A stretch of 60,219 nt of DNA, from assembly GCA_030824275.1 (NCBI GenBank), contig JAVBXY010000004.1:1-60219 (forward strand), written 5' to 3'. This stretch comes from Rhodocyclaceae bacterium. GTDB lineage: Bacteria; Pseudomonadota; Gammaproteobacteria; Burkholderiales; Rhodocyclaceae. Numbering within the stretch: the first letter of the stretch is position 1; every line of letters starts with the position of its first letter. A program made the position numbers and the translations under genes. Shown one piece after another: positions 29,257 through 38,479 of the stretch. The notes beneath the pieces were generated by a model that had not been told where the DNA came from, searched no databases, and saw only the letters and a program-made list of their open reading frames with translations.

Positions 29257-30173
29257 GGCAGGGGCACGGCCTCGATGAGTCGATTTGCCGTGTCGCCAGC
29301 GCCGACTTTTGTGCCCTCGTCCACTGGCCGCAGACGATGGGCGATGACGCCGGGCAATACGGCCTGGACGTCTTCGGGCAGCACATGGTCGCGGCCATCG
29401 AGCAAGGCCCAGGCGCGGGCGACGGCAAGTAGCGCGAGAGCGGCGCGCGGCGAGAGGCCGGAGTGCCATTGCGGCGAAGCGCGGGTATGCACGGCGATGG
29501 CTTGCACGTAGTCGATCAATGCCGGCGCCGCATGCACGGCGCGGGCCATTTGCTGGAGGGCCAGCAGTTGTTGCGGGTTGATGCGCGGCAGGAGGTCCGC
29601 CACCATCTGGCGACGGTCGGCACCGGCCAGCAGTTCGCGCTCGGCGGCCGGGTCGGGATAGCCGAGTTCGATCTTGAGCAGGAAGCGGTCAAGCTGCGAT
29701 TCGGGTAGCGGGAAGGTGCCGATCTGGTAGGTCGGGTTCTGCGTGGCGATGACGAAGAAGGGCTCGGGCAGCGGCCGGGTCTTGCCTTCGGCGGTGACCT
29801 GTCGTTCCTCCATGGCTTCGAGCAGCGCGCTTTGCGCCTTGGGCGTGGCGCGATTGATTTCGTCGGCGAGCACGACCTGGGTGAACACAGGGCCAGGATG
29901 GAAATGGAAGGCGCCGGTATCGCGGTCGAAAATGGAGACGCCAATGATGTCCGCCGGCAGCATGTCGCTGGTGAACTGGATACGCTGGAATTCGAGGCCG
30001 AGGACGCGGGCGAGGACATGGGCCAGAGTCGTCTTGCCGACGCCGGGCAGGTCTTCGATCAGCAGGTGACCACGGGCCAGCAGGCAGGCGAGGGCAAGGC
30101 GGATCGGCCTGTCCTTGCCGAGGATGATGCGGTTGATGTCGGCGAGGATGGCATCGAGTTCGGGAGAGCGCAT
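29253..30173 (-). CDS. MoxR-family AAA+ ATPase
   Basis: A 306-residue AAA+ protein. Walker A DLPGVGKTT is near residue 42, Walker B VVLADEINR near 105. The MoxR stretch SALLEAMEERQVT and sensor-1 FVIATQNPTYQIGTFPLPE are present. Probably a chaperone-like ATPase acting with the DUF58 and transglutaminase proteins of this operon on the envelope. Start at 30173 (MRSPELDAIL); a longer frame upstream runs through the divergent promoter region. The C-terminal KVGAGDTAN is encoded by element copy 6, six codons before the residues AVPLP and the stop. Confidence 0.9.
   Translation of the reverse strand: MRSPELDAILADINRIILGKDRPIRLALACLLARGHLLIEDLPGVGKTTLAHVLARVLGLEFQRIQFTSDMLPADIIGVSIFDRDTGAFHFHPGPVFTQVVLADEINRATPKAQSALLEAMEERQVTAEGKTRPLPEPFFVIATQNPTYQIGTFPLPESQLDRFLLKIELGYPDPAAERELLAGADRRQMVADLLPRINPQQLLALQQMARAVHAAPALIDYVQAIAVHTRASPQWHSGLSPRAALALLAVARAWALLDGRDHVLPEDVQAVLPGVIAHRLRPVDEGTKVGAGDTANRLIEAVPLP
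29285..29310 (-). repeat. Dispersed 26-base element, copy 6 (inside moxR)
   Basis: AAAAGTCGGCGCTG, GCGAC, ACGGCAA on the moxR coding strand, read as KVGAGDTAN near the C-terminus. Confidence 0.9.
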
Positions 30174-30251
30174 GGGGAGGGGCTTTGTGGTTGGCTTTGA
30201 GCGATAATGCCACTTTGCAATGGATTGTAAGTCACAGGCAAGCGCTCCGTC

Positions 30252-31178
30252 ATGACAACCACCGCATTCATTACCCATCGCGACTGCTGGCAGCACGACA
30301 TGGGTGCCCATCATCCGGAATGCCCGGACCGGCTGGGTGCCATCAATGATCGTTTGATCGCCTCCGGTCTTGATCTCTACCTCCAGTTCCATGATGCGCC
30401 GCTGGCGGAGATCGAGCAGTTATTGCGGGTACATCCGCAGGACTACGTCGAAAAGGTGCACACCAGCAGTCCGGCGCACGGCATTTTTCACCTCGATCCG
30501 GACACGGCGATGTCGCCGGGCACTTTGCAGGCCGCCTTGCGTTCCGCCGGGGCCGGTTGCTACGCCACCGACCTGGTGATGCGTGGCGATGTGCAGAACG
30601 CCTTTTGTGCCGTGCGCCCCCCCGGTCATCATGCCGAGCGCGCCAAGGCCATGGGTTTCTGCTTTTTCAACAACGTCGCCGTCGCCGCCCGTCATGCGCT
30701 GGACGCCTGGAAGCTCAAGCGCGTCGCCATCATCGATTTCGATGTGCATCACGGTAACGGCACCGAGGATATTTTTGCCGGCGATGAGCGCGTGCTGATG
30801 GTGAGCATTTTCCAGCACCCGTTCTATCCCTATTCCGGTACCGAAAATCCTGCCTCCAATATGTGCAATATTCCATTGCCAGCCGGGACGCGGGGCGAGG
30901 ATTTTCGTCAGGTGGTCTACGACATGTGGCTGCCGCGTCTGCGTGAATTCAAACCCGAGATGCTGTTCATCTCCGCCGGTTTCGATGCCCATTACGAGGA
31001 CGATATGGGCTCGCTGGGTTTGGTGGAGTCGGATTACGCCTGGGTCACCGAGCAGCTCAAACAGGTGGCGGACGAGTGTGCCCAGGGGCGCATCGTTTCG
31101 CTGCTGGAGGGCGGCTATGAACTTTCCGCGCTCGCTCGTAGCGTGACGACCCATGTCAAGGTGTTAGCGGATTTGTAA
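30252..31178 (+). CDS. Histone-deacetylase-family metal amidohydrolase
   Basis: A 308-residue HDAC-superfamily protein of bacterial class. The active-site His pair is in RPPGHHAERA near 124. Zinc ligands lie in IIDFDVHHGNGTED near 161-174 and in SAGFDAHYEDD near 242, and the end-of-domain LLEGGYEL is present. Bacterial members hydrolyse acetylpolyamines or deacetylate proteins such as acetyl-CoA synthetase. The link to nearby acyl-CoA metabolism is only suggestive. Divergent from moxR with a 78-base gap. Confidence 0.9.
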   Translation: MTTTAFITHRDCWQHDMGAHHPECPDRLGAINDRLIASGLDLYLQFHDAPLAEIEQLLRVHPQDYVEKVHTSSPAHGIFHLDPDTAMSPGTLQAALRSAGAGCYATDLVMRGDVQNAFCAVRPPGHHAERAKAMGFCFFNNVAVAARHALDAWKLKRVAIIDFDVHHGNGTEDIFAGDERVLMVSIFQHPFYPYSGTENPASNMCNIPLPAGTRGEDFRQVVYDMWLPRLREFKPEMLFISAGFDAHYEDDMGSLGLVESDYAWVTEQLKQVADECAQGRIVSLLEGGYELSALARSVTTHVKVLADL

Positions 31179-31216
31179 GCCGGTATTGCGTGCTCCTGCT
31201 CCACCGTGGGCATCGG

Positions 31217-31222
31217 GTAAAA
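31217..31222 (+). promoter_or_regulatory. Probable -10 of dapA
   Basis: TAAAAT in the context ATCGGGTAAAATC, 29 bases upstream of the ATG. The same 13 bases occur before lysC at 44128-44140. No clear -35. Confidence 0.4.
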
Positions 31223-31250
31223 TCATCAAATCGAATTTTCAGGCATTTTC

Positions 31251-32135
31251 ATGAAGACTATTCAAGGCTCCATTCCCGCCATCCTGACGCCGATGCACGA
31301 CGATGGTCGGCTTGACCTGCCGGCACTGCAACGGCTGCTCGACTGGCATATCGCCGAAGGCTCGGACGGCATCGTCATCGTTGGCACTACAGGCGAATCG
31401 CCCACGGTCGATTTCGAGGAACATTGCACCCTGATCGACACCACGGTGAAGCATGTCGCCGGTCGTGTACCTGTGATCGCCGGTACCGGTGCCAACTCGA
31501 CCACCGAGGCCATCGAACTGGCCGCCTATGCCAAGAAGGCCGGGGCCGATGCCCACCTGTCGGTGGTGCCCTATTACAACAAGCCGACGCAGGAAGGACT
31601 ATTCCGTCACTTCAAAGCCATCGCCGAGGCGGTCGACCTGCCGATGATCGTGTACAACGTGCCCGGCCGTACCGTCGCGGATCTGTCCAACGATACGGCG
31701 CTGCGCCTGGCTGCTGTGCCCGGCATCGTTGGTATCAAGGACGCCACCGGCAGCATCGAACGCGGCACCGATCTGCTCAAGCGTGCTCCCGCCAGTTTCG
31801 CCGTCTATAGTGGCGACGACGCCACGGCGCTGGCCCTGACGCTGCTGGGTGGCAAGGGCACGATTTCGGTCACCGCCAACGTTGCGCCGAAGTTGATGCA
31901 TGAGATGTGCGCGGCGGCGCTGGCTGGCGATCTGGCGACGGCACGGGCGATCAACTTCCGCCTGCTTGGTCTGCATCGCAATCTCTTCATCGAAACCAGT
32001 CCTGCACCGACCAAGTGGGCTGTGCAGCAAATCGGGCTGATCGAGGGAGGCATCCGCCTGCCGGTATTGCCCCTGACGCCCGAGTGCTACGACCGGGTTC
32101 GCGCCGCCATGCGCGAGGCCGGCATCGCCATCTGA
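31251..32135 (+). CDS. dapA: 4-hydroxy-tetrahydrodipicolinate synthase
   Basis: A 294-residue TIM-barrel enzyme of standard length. [14 protein letters not shown] lies near 44 and the catalytic Tyr in YNVPGRT near 133. The Schiff-base Lys is in GIKDATGS near 162. It condenses pyruvate and aspartate semialdehyde, the first committed step to diaminopimelate and lysine. First gene of a dapA-bamC-MBL group (17-base gap, then overlap), an order common in betaproteobacteria. lysC of the same pathway is 12 kb away. Confidence 0.96.
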   Translation: MKTIQGSIPAILTPMHDDGRLDLPALQRLLDWHIAEGSDGIVIVGTTGESPTVDFEEHCTLIDTTVKHVAGRVPVIAGTGANSTTEAIELAAYAKKAGADAHLSVVPYYNKPTQEGLFRHFKAIAEAVDLPMIVYNVPGRTVADLSNDTALRLAAVPGIVGIKDATGSIERGTDLLKRAPASFAVYSGDDATALALTLLGGKGTISVTANVAPKLMHEMCAAALAGDLATARAINFRLLGLHRNLFIETSPAPTKWAVQQIGLIEGGIRLPVLPLTPECYDRVRAAMREAGIAI

Positions 32136-32152
32136 CCATCGTCCGAGATCGC

Positions 32153-33295
32153 ATGAAACCTTATCTGCTGCTGTCCCTGCTGCTCCCCGTTGTGCTTGCC
32201 GGTTGCAGCGGCAGCATCCTGCCCGAGTCGAAGAAGATCGAATACAAATCGGCCGGCAAGCTGCCTCCGCTGGAGATTCCTCCCGACTTGACGGCGCCCA
32301 GCCGCGACGAGCGTTACGCGGTGCCGGACGTTGGAACCAGCAAGGGTTCGGCAACCTATTCCGCCTACAGCAACGAGCGCTCGGGCCAGGCCCGTACCAC
32401 GACAGCCCAAGACGTCTTGCCGCAGGTGGACAAGATGCGTATCGAGCGCTCCGGCACCCAGCGCTGGCTGGTCGTCCCCGGTGCGCCGGACAAGCTCTGG
32501 CCCGGCGTCAAGGAGTTCTGGCAGGAAATGGGTTTCCTCGTGAATGTGGAAATTCCCGAGGCCGGCATTCTCGAAACCGACTGGGCGGAAAATCGCGCCA
32601 AGCTGCCACAGGACGTTATTCGCGGCACCATCGGCAAGGTCTTCGACAGCCTGTATTCGACGCCGGAGCGCGACAAGTTTCGTACTCGTCTCGAAAAGGG
32701 CACCGAGCCGGGAACGGTTGAGATTTACATCAGCCATCGTGGCATGTACGAGATCTATGTGAACGAAGGCCGGAGTGATACCAAGTGGCAGCCGCGTCCT
32801 GCCGATCCTGAACTCGAAGCCGAAATGCTGCGTCGCCTGATGGTACGTCTGGGTGTAGAAGAGGGCCGTGCCAAGTCCATGGTGGCGGCCGAGCAGCGGC
32901 AGGATCGGGCCAAATTGTCCCGCGCTGCCGATGGCAGCGGTGCCCTGCAACTCGAAGAGGCCTTCGATCGAGCTTGGCGTCGTGTTGGTCTGGCGCTGGA
33001 TCGCGTCGGCTTCACAGTGGAGGATCGTGATCGGACGCAGGGTCTGTACTACGTGCGCTACGTCGATCCCGAGAGCGATGCCAAGACCAAGAAGAGCGAA
33101 GGTGGCATGCTGTCCAAGCTGATGTTCTGGAAGGGCAGCGACAGCGACAAGCCCAATCAGGCCGCCCAATACCGCATCCATGTCAAGACCGCTGGCGATA
33201 CCACGACAGTGCAGGTGCTGACCCGTGAGGGCGGTGTGGATCGTTCCGATACCTCGAAGAAAATCCTCGGCCTGCTGCACGAACAGCTCAAGTAA
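32153..33295 (+). CDS. bamC: Outer-membrane assembly lipoprotein BamC
   Basis: A 380-residue lipoprotein. The lipobox VVLAGC gives Cys18. A Pro-rich linker (LPPLEIPPDLTAP) is followed by two helix-grip domains (about 95-215 and 265-380), matching BamC/NlpB. It belongs to the BAM complex that inserts beta-barrel proteins. The ATG at 32153 directly precedes the signal peptide; the frame is open upstream inside dapA and was not used. Confidence 0.93.
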   Translation: MKPYLLLSLLLPVVLAGCSGSILPESKKIEYKSAGKLPPLEIPPDLTAPSRDERYAVPDVGTSKGSATYSAYSNERSGQARTTTAQDVLPQVDKMRIERSGTQRWLVVPGAPDKLWPGVKEFWQEMGFLVNVEIPEAGILETDWAENRAKLPQDVIRGTIGKVFDSLYSTPERDKFRTRLEKGTEPGTVEIYISHRGMYEIYVNEGRSDTKWQPRPADPELEAEMLRRLMVRLGVEEGRAKSMVAAEQRQDRAKLSRAADGSGALQLEEAFDRAWRRVGLALDRVGFTVEDRDRTQGLYYVRYVDPESDAKTKKSEGGMLSKLMFWKGSDSDKPNQAAQYRIHVKTAGDTTTVQVLTREGGVDRSDTSKKILGLLHEQLK

Positions 33296-34053
33296 TGCGC
33301 TTTGCGTCTCTCGGCAGCGGCAGTCGGGGCAATGCCCTGCTGCTTGAGGCCGGGAAGACGCGCATTCTGGTCGATGCGGGCTTTGGCCCGCGTGAGATGG
33401 CCCGGCGGCTTGTCCGCCTGGGCCTTTTACCCGAAGACATTACTGCCGTTCTCGTTACCCACGAACATTCTGATCATGTGGGCGGCGCGTTTTCCTGCGT
33501 TCGGCGTTTCGGTTGGCGCCTGATGCTGACCCATGGCAGCCTCACCGCTTGCGGCAAGGATGTGGAAGGGACAATCTCGACCATCGATAGCCACACTTCA
33601 TTTTCCGTGGGCGAGATCGTTGTGCAGCCATTTCCCGTGCCCCATGATGCGCGGGAGCCCGTGCAGTTCGTGTTTAGCGATGGCGATCACCGCCTGGGCG
33701 TACTGACCGATGCGGGCCATGTCACCGCACATATGGTGGCCATGCTGGATGGCTGTGATGCATTGGTGCTGGAGTGCAATCACGACAGCGGGATGCTGGC
33801 GCAAGGACGCTATCCGGCGTCGCTCAAGAAGCGCATAGCCGGCGGCTGGGGACATCTGGCCAATGATCAGTCGGCTGGTCTGCTGGCGCGGATTGATCGT
33901 TCTCGTCTGCGGCATCTGGTGGCGGCGCACCTGTCGGAGGAAAACAACCGACCGCAACTGGCCCGTGCTGCTCTGGCGGGCGTCATGGGCTGCGAGGAGG
34001 ACTGGATCGGTATCGCAACGCAGGAGGATGGGTTTGCCTGGCGCGAAATCTGA
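33295..34053 (+). CDS. MBL-fold metallo-hydrolase (YycJ/WalJ-like)
   Basis: A 252-residue metallo-beta-lactamase-fold protein. MRFASLGSGSRGNALLLE at the N-terminus and the metal motif THEHSDHVGG near 55-64 are clear. Further ligands lie in LTDAGH and ECNHD. Relatives are 5'-to-3' exonuclease-like YycJ proteins; phosphodiesterase activity is likely but unproven. Its ATG overlaps the bamC stop by one base (TAATG). A good terminator follows at 34101. Confidence 0.9.
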   Translation: MRFASLGSGSRGNALLLEAGKTRILVDAGFGPREMARRLVRLGLLPEDITAVLVTHEHSDHVGGAFSCVRRFGWRLMLTHGSLTACGKDVEGTISTIDSHTSFSVGEIVVQPFPVPHDAREPVQFVFSDGDHRLGVLTDAGHVTAHMVAMLDGCDALVLECNHDSGMLAQGRYPASLKKRIAGGWGHLANDQSAGLLARIDRSRLRHLVAAHLSEENNRPQLARAALAGVMGCEEDWIGIATQEDGFAWREI

Positions 34054-34100
34054 GTAGCGGGTCTGAGTAGCGAACTGCTGAACGGATTCAGCAAAAGAAA

Positions 34101-34137
34101 AAGCCAGCCCCGGAAAACCGGGAGCTGGCTTTTTTTA
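34101..34137. terminator. Rho-independent terminator, probably bidirectional
   Basis: AAGCCAGC / GCTGGCTT outer stem and CCCGG / CCGGG inner stem with an AAAA loop and one bulged A, then seven T's. An A-run (AAAAGAAAAA) on the 5' side also suits the minus-strand lipoprotein gene converging on it. Confidence 0.92.
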
Positions 34138-34155
34138 CCCGAAGGCCCGGAAGAA

Positions 34156-34434
34156 TTACTTCTTCGCGGGAGCAGCGGGAGCGGCCGGGGCAGCAGCAGC
34201 AGGAGCAGCAGCCGGAGCGGCGCCAGCAGCAGCGGGGGCAGCAGCATCAGCCGGCTTGGCAGCGTCGGCGGGCTTGGCAGCATCAGCGGCCGGAGCAGCA
34301 GCGGGAGCAGGAGCAGCAGCCGGGGCGGCAGCGGGAGCGGGGGCCGGAGCCGGAGCGGCAACGGGTTCTTCTTTCTTGCCACAAGCGGAAACGGCCAGGG
34401 CGAGGAGGGCGGCAACCAGGAGAGATTGTTTCAT
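34156..34434 (-). CDS. Small Ala/Pro-rich lipoprotein of unknown function
   Basis: A 92-residue protein. The signal MKQSLLVAALLALAVSAC has a lipobox with Cys18 followed by GKKEEP. The rest is almost entirely Ala and Pro with a few Lys and Asp, including a KPADAA repeat. No globular domain is predicted; the tail looks like an extended spacer or envelope-spanning segment. Monocistronic, ending just before the shared terminator. Short runs of GCAGC/GGAGC make the DNA repetitive, so length may vary between strains. Confidence 0.75.
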   Translation of the reverse strand: MKQSLLVAALLALAVSACGKKEEPVAAPAPAPAPAAAPAAAPAPAAAPAADAAKPADAAKPADAAAPAAAGAAPAAAPAAAAPAAPAAPAKK

Positions 34435-34538
34435 TTTGAAGGATTTCCCTTAACGTTAGGAGAGGCGATATCAAATTTGACAGACCCGGGCATGCTGCAA
34501 ATTACCACCCAAGTCAGCCCATAAATATAGCACGTTAG

Positions 34539-34550
34539 CTTGATTTCAAG
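34539..34550. promoter_or_regulatory. Short dyad in the lipoprotein gene upstream region
   Basis: CTTGA / TCAAG arms around TT. On the minus strand it overlaps a TTGAAA that could be the -35 of a promoter with TATTTA 16 bases on, upstream of the lipoprotein gene. Weak evidence. Confidence 0.3.
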
Positions 34551-34588
34551 GGGCGGAATAGTGCATTGCAGCACCGGGAAAACAAGCC

Positions 34589-35071
34589 TTAAAGCCCTGT
34601 TATTGAGGTGGATAAGCAGGGGTGACTGAGTTCCCACAATTCGCCGAAGCGTTCCCACCAGGGATGGACGTATTCCCGGTCATCAATGATCAGGGCGCTG
34701 CGGGGCTGTGTGACATGAAAACGACGGACGCCATGTTGCGTATCCGCCAGGATATGTGCGTCGGCCAGGTGGCGCAGGTTGTCGGGGCTCTGTCTCAGCG
34801 TGACGGCATGGCTGTGGCGACTGAGGAATGCCAGCAGTCGCGGCATTTGCTGTTCCGCAGGCGTGGGATCGTGGATCACGATATTGATGCGACGCTGCGG
34901 GTCGCCCAGCAGGAATGCGGCAAGGACATTGATTCGCTCGGGCGCATCAAGCTGCATGCGCGTCAGGTCCGTGTCGAAGATGCGGATTTCCCGTTCCGCG
35001 AGTGCGAGTACCCGGTCCAGGGACGCCCGGTAGTCAGCTTCGCCGAAGAGTGCGGTGTACTTCTCGTCCAT
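34589..35071 (-). CDS. Conserved hypothetical protein (DUF7931-like)
   Basis: A 160-residue soluble protein without signal or membrane segment. It reads as alternating beta and alpha elements: REIRIFDTDL, INVLAAFLLGD, INIVIHDPTP, SHAVTLRQSP, ADAHILADTQ, SALIIDDREY. That resembles one half of a phospholipase-D-like fold, though no HKD motif is visible. Its ATG overlaps the stop of the RoxA-like oxygenase gene (TGATG), a coupling often seen in betaproteobacteria. The family name is from memory and was not verified. Confidence 0.6.
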   Translation of the reverse strand: MDEKYTALFGEADYRASLDRVLALAEREIRIFDTDLTRMQLDAPERINVLAAFLLGDPQRRINIVIHDPTPAEQQMPRLLAFLSRHSHAVTLRQSPDNLRHLADAHILADTQHGVRRFHVTQPRSALIIDDREYVHPWWERFGELWELSHPCLSTSITGL

Positions 35072-36192
35072 CAGCCGAGATGGAGGAACCCATCACAATA
35101 GGCCGAGTGCAGGTCCGCCATGGCTTCTTCATCGAGCACGGGCAGCGGTCCGACGGCACGTTGGTCGGCCAGCGTGCGGATCGTAGGTACGGCATCTTTC
35201 GGCAGCGTCCATGATTCGCCGTTGAGATAGAACCGGCGTCCGGAAAACAGCAACTGGGTGCGTCGGTCAAGGGCCACGCCGCGTTTGCGTGCCGCAGCCG
35301 TGAAGCGGGTCAAACTGAGCGGACGGGCAGGCGGATCGAAGAAGACATGCGGCTTCGGTTCGGTCAGCGAGGCGCCGAGAAAGTCGCGCACGGTGTCGCG
35401 ATTCCAGCGAATCTCGTCGAGAATTCCGGCGACTTGGTCGATCATTGCGGTGCCGATTTCCGCCGGGTGCTTCTGACGTTTTAGGCCTGGGTCGCGATAG
35501 CGGCCATCGAGGCAGATGCGGTCCTGCAGGAACATCAGGAACTGTTCGGCCAGTTCCTGTGATGGTGATGCACGGAAGCCCACCGAATAGGTCATGCATT
35601 CGCCGACGGCAATGCCATCGTGTGCCCATTCCGGTGGCAGATAGAGCAGATCGCCGGGTTCCACGACCCAGTCGTGGCTGGGACGGAAGTCCTGAAGAAT
35701 GCGTACCGGCAGCCCATCGATCAGGGTCTTGTCCTTCTGCTTGCCAATGCGCCAGCGACGCTTGCCCATACCCTGGATCAGGAACACGTCGTAGCTGTCG
35801 AAATGCGGACCGACGCCGCCGCCATCGTTGGCGTAGCTGATCATCAGATCGTCGAGCCGGGCATGGGGGATGAAATCGAAGCTGCGCATGAATTCATCGC
35901 CAGCAGCCAGGGCCAGGTTGACGCTCTGCACCAGCACCGTCCAGGGCTTGCCCGCGCGTTTCAATTCGTTGAGCGTGAACGGGCCGTGGCGCATCTGCCA
36001 GCCTCCGGCCTGGGAAACGAAGCGGGACTCCATGTCCTCGCTGGTCGCCAGTGCCAGCAGGCCTTCGCGGTCGATGAGTTTCTCTGCGCCAGGCACGGCA
36101 TTCTTCACCAGCAGGGGTTTCTTCTGCCAGTAGTCGGCGAGGAATTGCTCGGGCGTCATCCCGCCGAGCAGGGTGGAGAGGTTGGGTTTCAT
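35071..36192 (-). CDS. roxA: Cupin/JmjC-type ribosomal oxygenase (RoxA/YcfD-like)
   Basis: A 373-residue 2-oxoglutarate/Fe(II) oxygenase. The iron triad is seen in VGPHFDSYDVF (His, Asp) near 125-135 and PPEWAHDGIA (His) near 188. The C-terminal winged-helix region matches YcfD, which hydroxylates an arginine of ribosomal protein uL16. Start at 36192 (MKPNLSTLLGG) leaves a 49-base divergent gap to rlmD; the longer frame would run into rlmD. Next to an rRNA methyltransferase gene, so a ribosome-modification pair. Confidence 0.87.
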   Translation of the reverse strand: MKPNLSTLLGGMTPEQFLADYWQKKPLLVKNAVPGAEKLIDREGLLALATSEDMESRFVSQAGGWQMRHGPFTLNELKRAGKPWTVLVQSVNLALAAGDEFMRSFDFIPHARLDDLMISYANDGGGVGPHFDSYDVFLIQGMGKRRWRIGKQKDKTLIDGLPVRILQDFRPSHDWVVEPGDLLYLPPEWAHDGIAVGECMTYSVGFRASPSQELAEQFLMFLQDRICLDGRYRDPGLKRQKHPAEIGTAMIDQVAGILDEIRWNRDTVRDFLGASLTEPKPHVFFDPPARPLSLTRFTAAARKRGVALDRRTQLLFSGRRFYLNGESWTLPKDAVPTIRTLADQRAVGPLPVLDEEAMADLHSAYCDGFLHLG

Positions 36193-36198
36193 GGGGCG

Positions 36199-36206
36199 AT
36201 TATAAT
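36199..36206. promoter_or_regulatory. ATTATAAT in the roxA/rlmD divergent gap
   Basis: Contains TATAAT on both strands. On the plus strand it is placed for rlmD (transcript start about 30 bases before the ATG). On the minus strand it would give an almost leaderless roxA message. No clear -35 boxes. Confidence 0.4.
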
Positions 36207-36241
36207 CGCCGCCTTTTTCGTCACTCCTGCTGCCACCAGCC

Positions 36242-37540
36242 ATGCCGACTGCCGCCATTGAATCCCTGGACAACGAAGGACGGGGCGTCGCCCACGTCGA
36301 GGGTAAGGTGATCTTCATCGAGGGCGCGCTGCCCGGTGAGATCGTCGAGTATTCCAGCTTCAAGAAAAAGCCCAGCTACGAGCAGGCCAGTGTCTCGCGC
36401 GTGATCCGCGCGTCGAGCCAGCGGGTGACGCCGGGCTGTCCGCATTTTGGCGTTTGCGGCGGTTGTTCGATGCAGCACCTGAACGTGTTTGCCCAGACAG
36501 CTGCCAAGCAGCGCGTGCTTGAGGATGCGCTGTGGCATCTGGGGCGCCTCAAGCCCGAGCAGTTGTATCCGCCGATTTCCGGCAGCGGCTGGGGCTATCG
36601 TCATCGGGCCCGATTGTCGGTGAAGCTGGTGGCCAAGAAGGGCAGCGTGCTGGTCGGCTTCCATGAGAAGCGCAGCAGTTTCGTCGCGGTGATGGATTCC
36701 TGCGCCGTGCTGCCGCCGGCCGTCTCGGCGCTGATTCCTCATATGAAGCTTCTGGTGGCGGGCATGTCGACGCCGGACCGTTTGCCGCAGGTGGAGGTTT
36801 CCGTCGGTGGTGAGCAAATTGTGTTGGTATTGCGACATCTGGACGCGCTGACATCCGGCGACGAGGATCGCCTGCGTCGTTTCGCCGATACTCACGGCGT
36901 GGTCTGGTACCTCCAGTCCAAGGGGCCGGACACGGTAGCCCTGTTCCACCCCGTCGATGCGCCGCCGCTGGCTTACACACTGCCGGACTTCGGCGTCGAA
37001 CTGCGCTTCCGTCCGACGGAATTCACCCAGGTGAACCATGGCGTGAATCGTGTGCTGGTGCGTCGCGCCATGGCTTTGCTGAAGCCGCAGGCCGGCGAGC
37101 GGATCGGCGATCTGTTCTGTGGCCTGGGCAACTTCACCCTGCCCATTGCCCGCTCCGGTGCCAAGGTAGTGGGCATCGAAGGCAGCGAGGCGCTGGTGCG
37201 CCGGGCGCGGGAGAACGCCGAATTGAACGGACTGGCGGCGCGTTGCGAGTTTGGTGTCGCCAATCTTTTCGAGGCCACCGAAGAGAGCCTGGCTGCGCTG
37301 GGCTGTTTCGACAAGTTGCTGATCGATCCGCCGCGCGACGGCGCTCTGGCGGTGGTCAAGGCCTTGCCGGCGGAGGGTGGGCCACAGCGCATCGTCTATG
37401 TGTCGTGCAGTCCGGCGACGCTGGCGCGGGATGCAGCGATATTGGTGAATGAAAAGGGCTATGCCCTGCGCGGGGCTGGCATCGCCAGCATGTTCCCGCA
37501 TACCTCCCACGTCGAGTCGATAGCCCTGTTCGAACGCTGA
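36242..37540 (+). CDS. rlmD: 23S rRNA (uracil-1939-C5)-methyltransferase
   Basis: A 432-residue TrmA-family enzyme. An N-terminal TRAM domain (about 1-58) is followed by the 4Fe-4S cysteines [10 protein letters not shown] near 66-75, with the fourth Cys in DSCAVL. The SAM motif [16 protein letters not shown] is near 290 and the catalytic Cys lies in [12 protein letters not shown]. It methylates U1939 of 23S rRNA. The clustered Cys and the full length make RlmD more likely than RlmC or TrmA. Confidence 0.92.
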   Translation: MPTAAIESLDNEGRGVAHVEGKVIFIEGALPGEIVEYSSFKKKPSYEQASVSRVIRASSQRVTPGCPHFGVCGGCSMQHLNVFAQTAAKQRVLEDALWHLGRLKPEQLYPPISGSGWGYRHRARLSVKLVAKKGSVLVGFHEKRSSFVAVMDSCAVLPPAVSALIPHMKLLVAGMSTPDRLPQVEVSVGGEQIVLVLRHLDALTSGDEDRLRRFADTHGVVWYLQSKGPDTVALFHPVDAPPLAYTLPDFGVELRFRPTEFTQVNHGVNRVLVRRAMALLKPQAGERIGDLFCGLGNFTLPIARSGAKVVGIEGSEALVRRARENAELNGLAARCEFGVANLFEATEESLAALGCFDKLLIDPPRDGALAVVKALPAEGGPQRIVYVSCSPATLARDAAILVNEKGYALRGAGIASMFPHTSHVESIALFER

Positions 37541-37558
37541 GCGAGCGTGCAATGAAAA

Positions 37559-37580
37559 ACGGCAACCCGCAGGTTGCCGT
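37559..37580 (-). terminator. Rho-independent terminator for the YccA-type gene
   Basis: Perfect 9-base arms ACGGCAACC / GGTTGCCGT with a CGCA loop. On the minus strand the stem ends in GTTTTTC. Element copy 7 lies between the stop codon and this hairpin. It may also stop rlmD transcription. Confidence 0.85.
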
Positions 37581-37581
37581 C

Positions 37582-37607
37582 TTGCCGTACTGCCAGCGCC
37601 GACTTTT
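37582..37607 (-). repeat. Dispersed 26-base element, copy 7
   Basis: AAAAGTCGGCGCTG, GCAGT, ACGGCAA. Its first A is the last base of the TGA stop of the YccA-type gene, on the same strand, just ahead of the terminator. Confidence 0.92.
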
Positions 37608-38299
37608 CAGTCGCGCTCGCCGCTGAAGGCCATCAGCAGGTTCAGCAGGCTGACAAAGACGTTGTACACGTCCAGATATACGGCCAGTGTCGCGGTGATG
37701 TAGTTGGTTTCGCCGCCATGCACGATGCGGTTGATGTCGTACAGGATGTAGGCAGAGAAGATCACTACGGCAAGCGCCGAGATCGCCAGGGCCAGGGCCG
37801 GGATCTGGAAGAAAATGTTGGCGACGGCAGCCACCAGCACCAGGATCATGCCGGCGAAGAGGAACTTGCCGAGGTTGCTGAAATCGCGTTTGGTCGTGGA
37901 GGCCACTGCCGACAGGGCAAAGAAAATCGCTCCAGTGCCACCGGCCGCCATGGCGATCAGCGTGCCGCCGTTGGAGAAGCCCAGCGCCGCTTGCAGGATG
38001 CGTGAGAGCATCAGGCCCATGAAGAAGGTAAAGCCGAGCAGCAAGGCTACACCCATGCCGCTGTTCTTGGTGCGCTCGATGCCCCACATGAAGCCCCAGG
38101 CTACGCCGAGGAAGACCATGAAGCCGATGAAAGGGCTGCCGGCGAAGAAGGAGAACTTCATCTGCACGCCGACGAGCGCACCCAGCACGGTGGGCACCAT
38201 CGACAGGGCGAGCAGCGCATAAGTATTGCGCAGGACCCGATTCTGCTGCTGGGCGACGTCTTGGGTTGCAGGTTGTGGGTAGGTACGGATGTTTTCCAT
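37607..38299 (-). CDS. Bax inhibitor-1/YccA family membrane protein
   Basis: A 230-residue protein with seven hydrophobic segments after a 25-residue hydrophilic N-terminus. The family motif SAYILYDINRIVHGG is near 185, with conserved acidic residues at the C-terminus. BI-1 proteins are proton/Ca2+ channel-like; YccA modulates FtsH in E. coli. Monocistronic with its own terminator. Role here inferred from family only. Confidence 0.9.
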   Translation of the reverse strand: MENIRTYPQPATQDVAQQQNRVLRNTYALLALSMVPTVLGALVGVQMKFSFFAGSPFIGFMVFLGVAWGFMWGIERTKNSGMGVALLLGFTFFMGLMLSRILQAALGFSNGGTLIAMAAGGTGAIFFALSAVASTTKRDFSNLGKFLFAGMILVLVAAVANIFFQIPALALAISALAVVIFSAYILYDINRIVHGGETNYITATLAVYLDVYNVFVSLLNLLMAFSGERD

Positions 38300-38394
38300 G
38301 GTCTTGCATTCCCTTCAATGAGATGAATCCATTGCATTCGACCGGGATGTTCCGATCTAGTTCCTGCCTCATGCCAGAGGCTCGATGCGCGCCG

Positions 38395-38400
38395 ATTATA
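38395..38400 (-). promoter_or_regulatory. Probable -10 of the YccA-type gene
   Basis: TATAAT on the minus strand about 95 bases upstream of the ATG. No good -35 recognised. Confidence 0.4.
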
Positions 38401-38479
38401 GCGGCGAAATTTCATGCGGGTTGCGGGGGGCACCGCTGGGGTCTAGGCTGTTATTTCGACAGGCAAGGAAGGCGGGATC

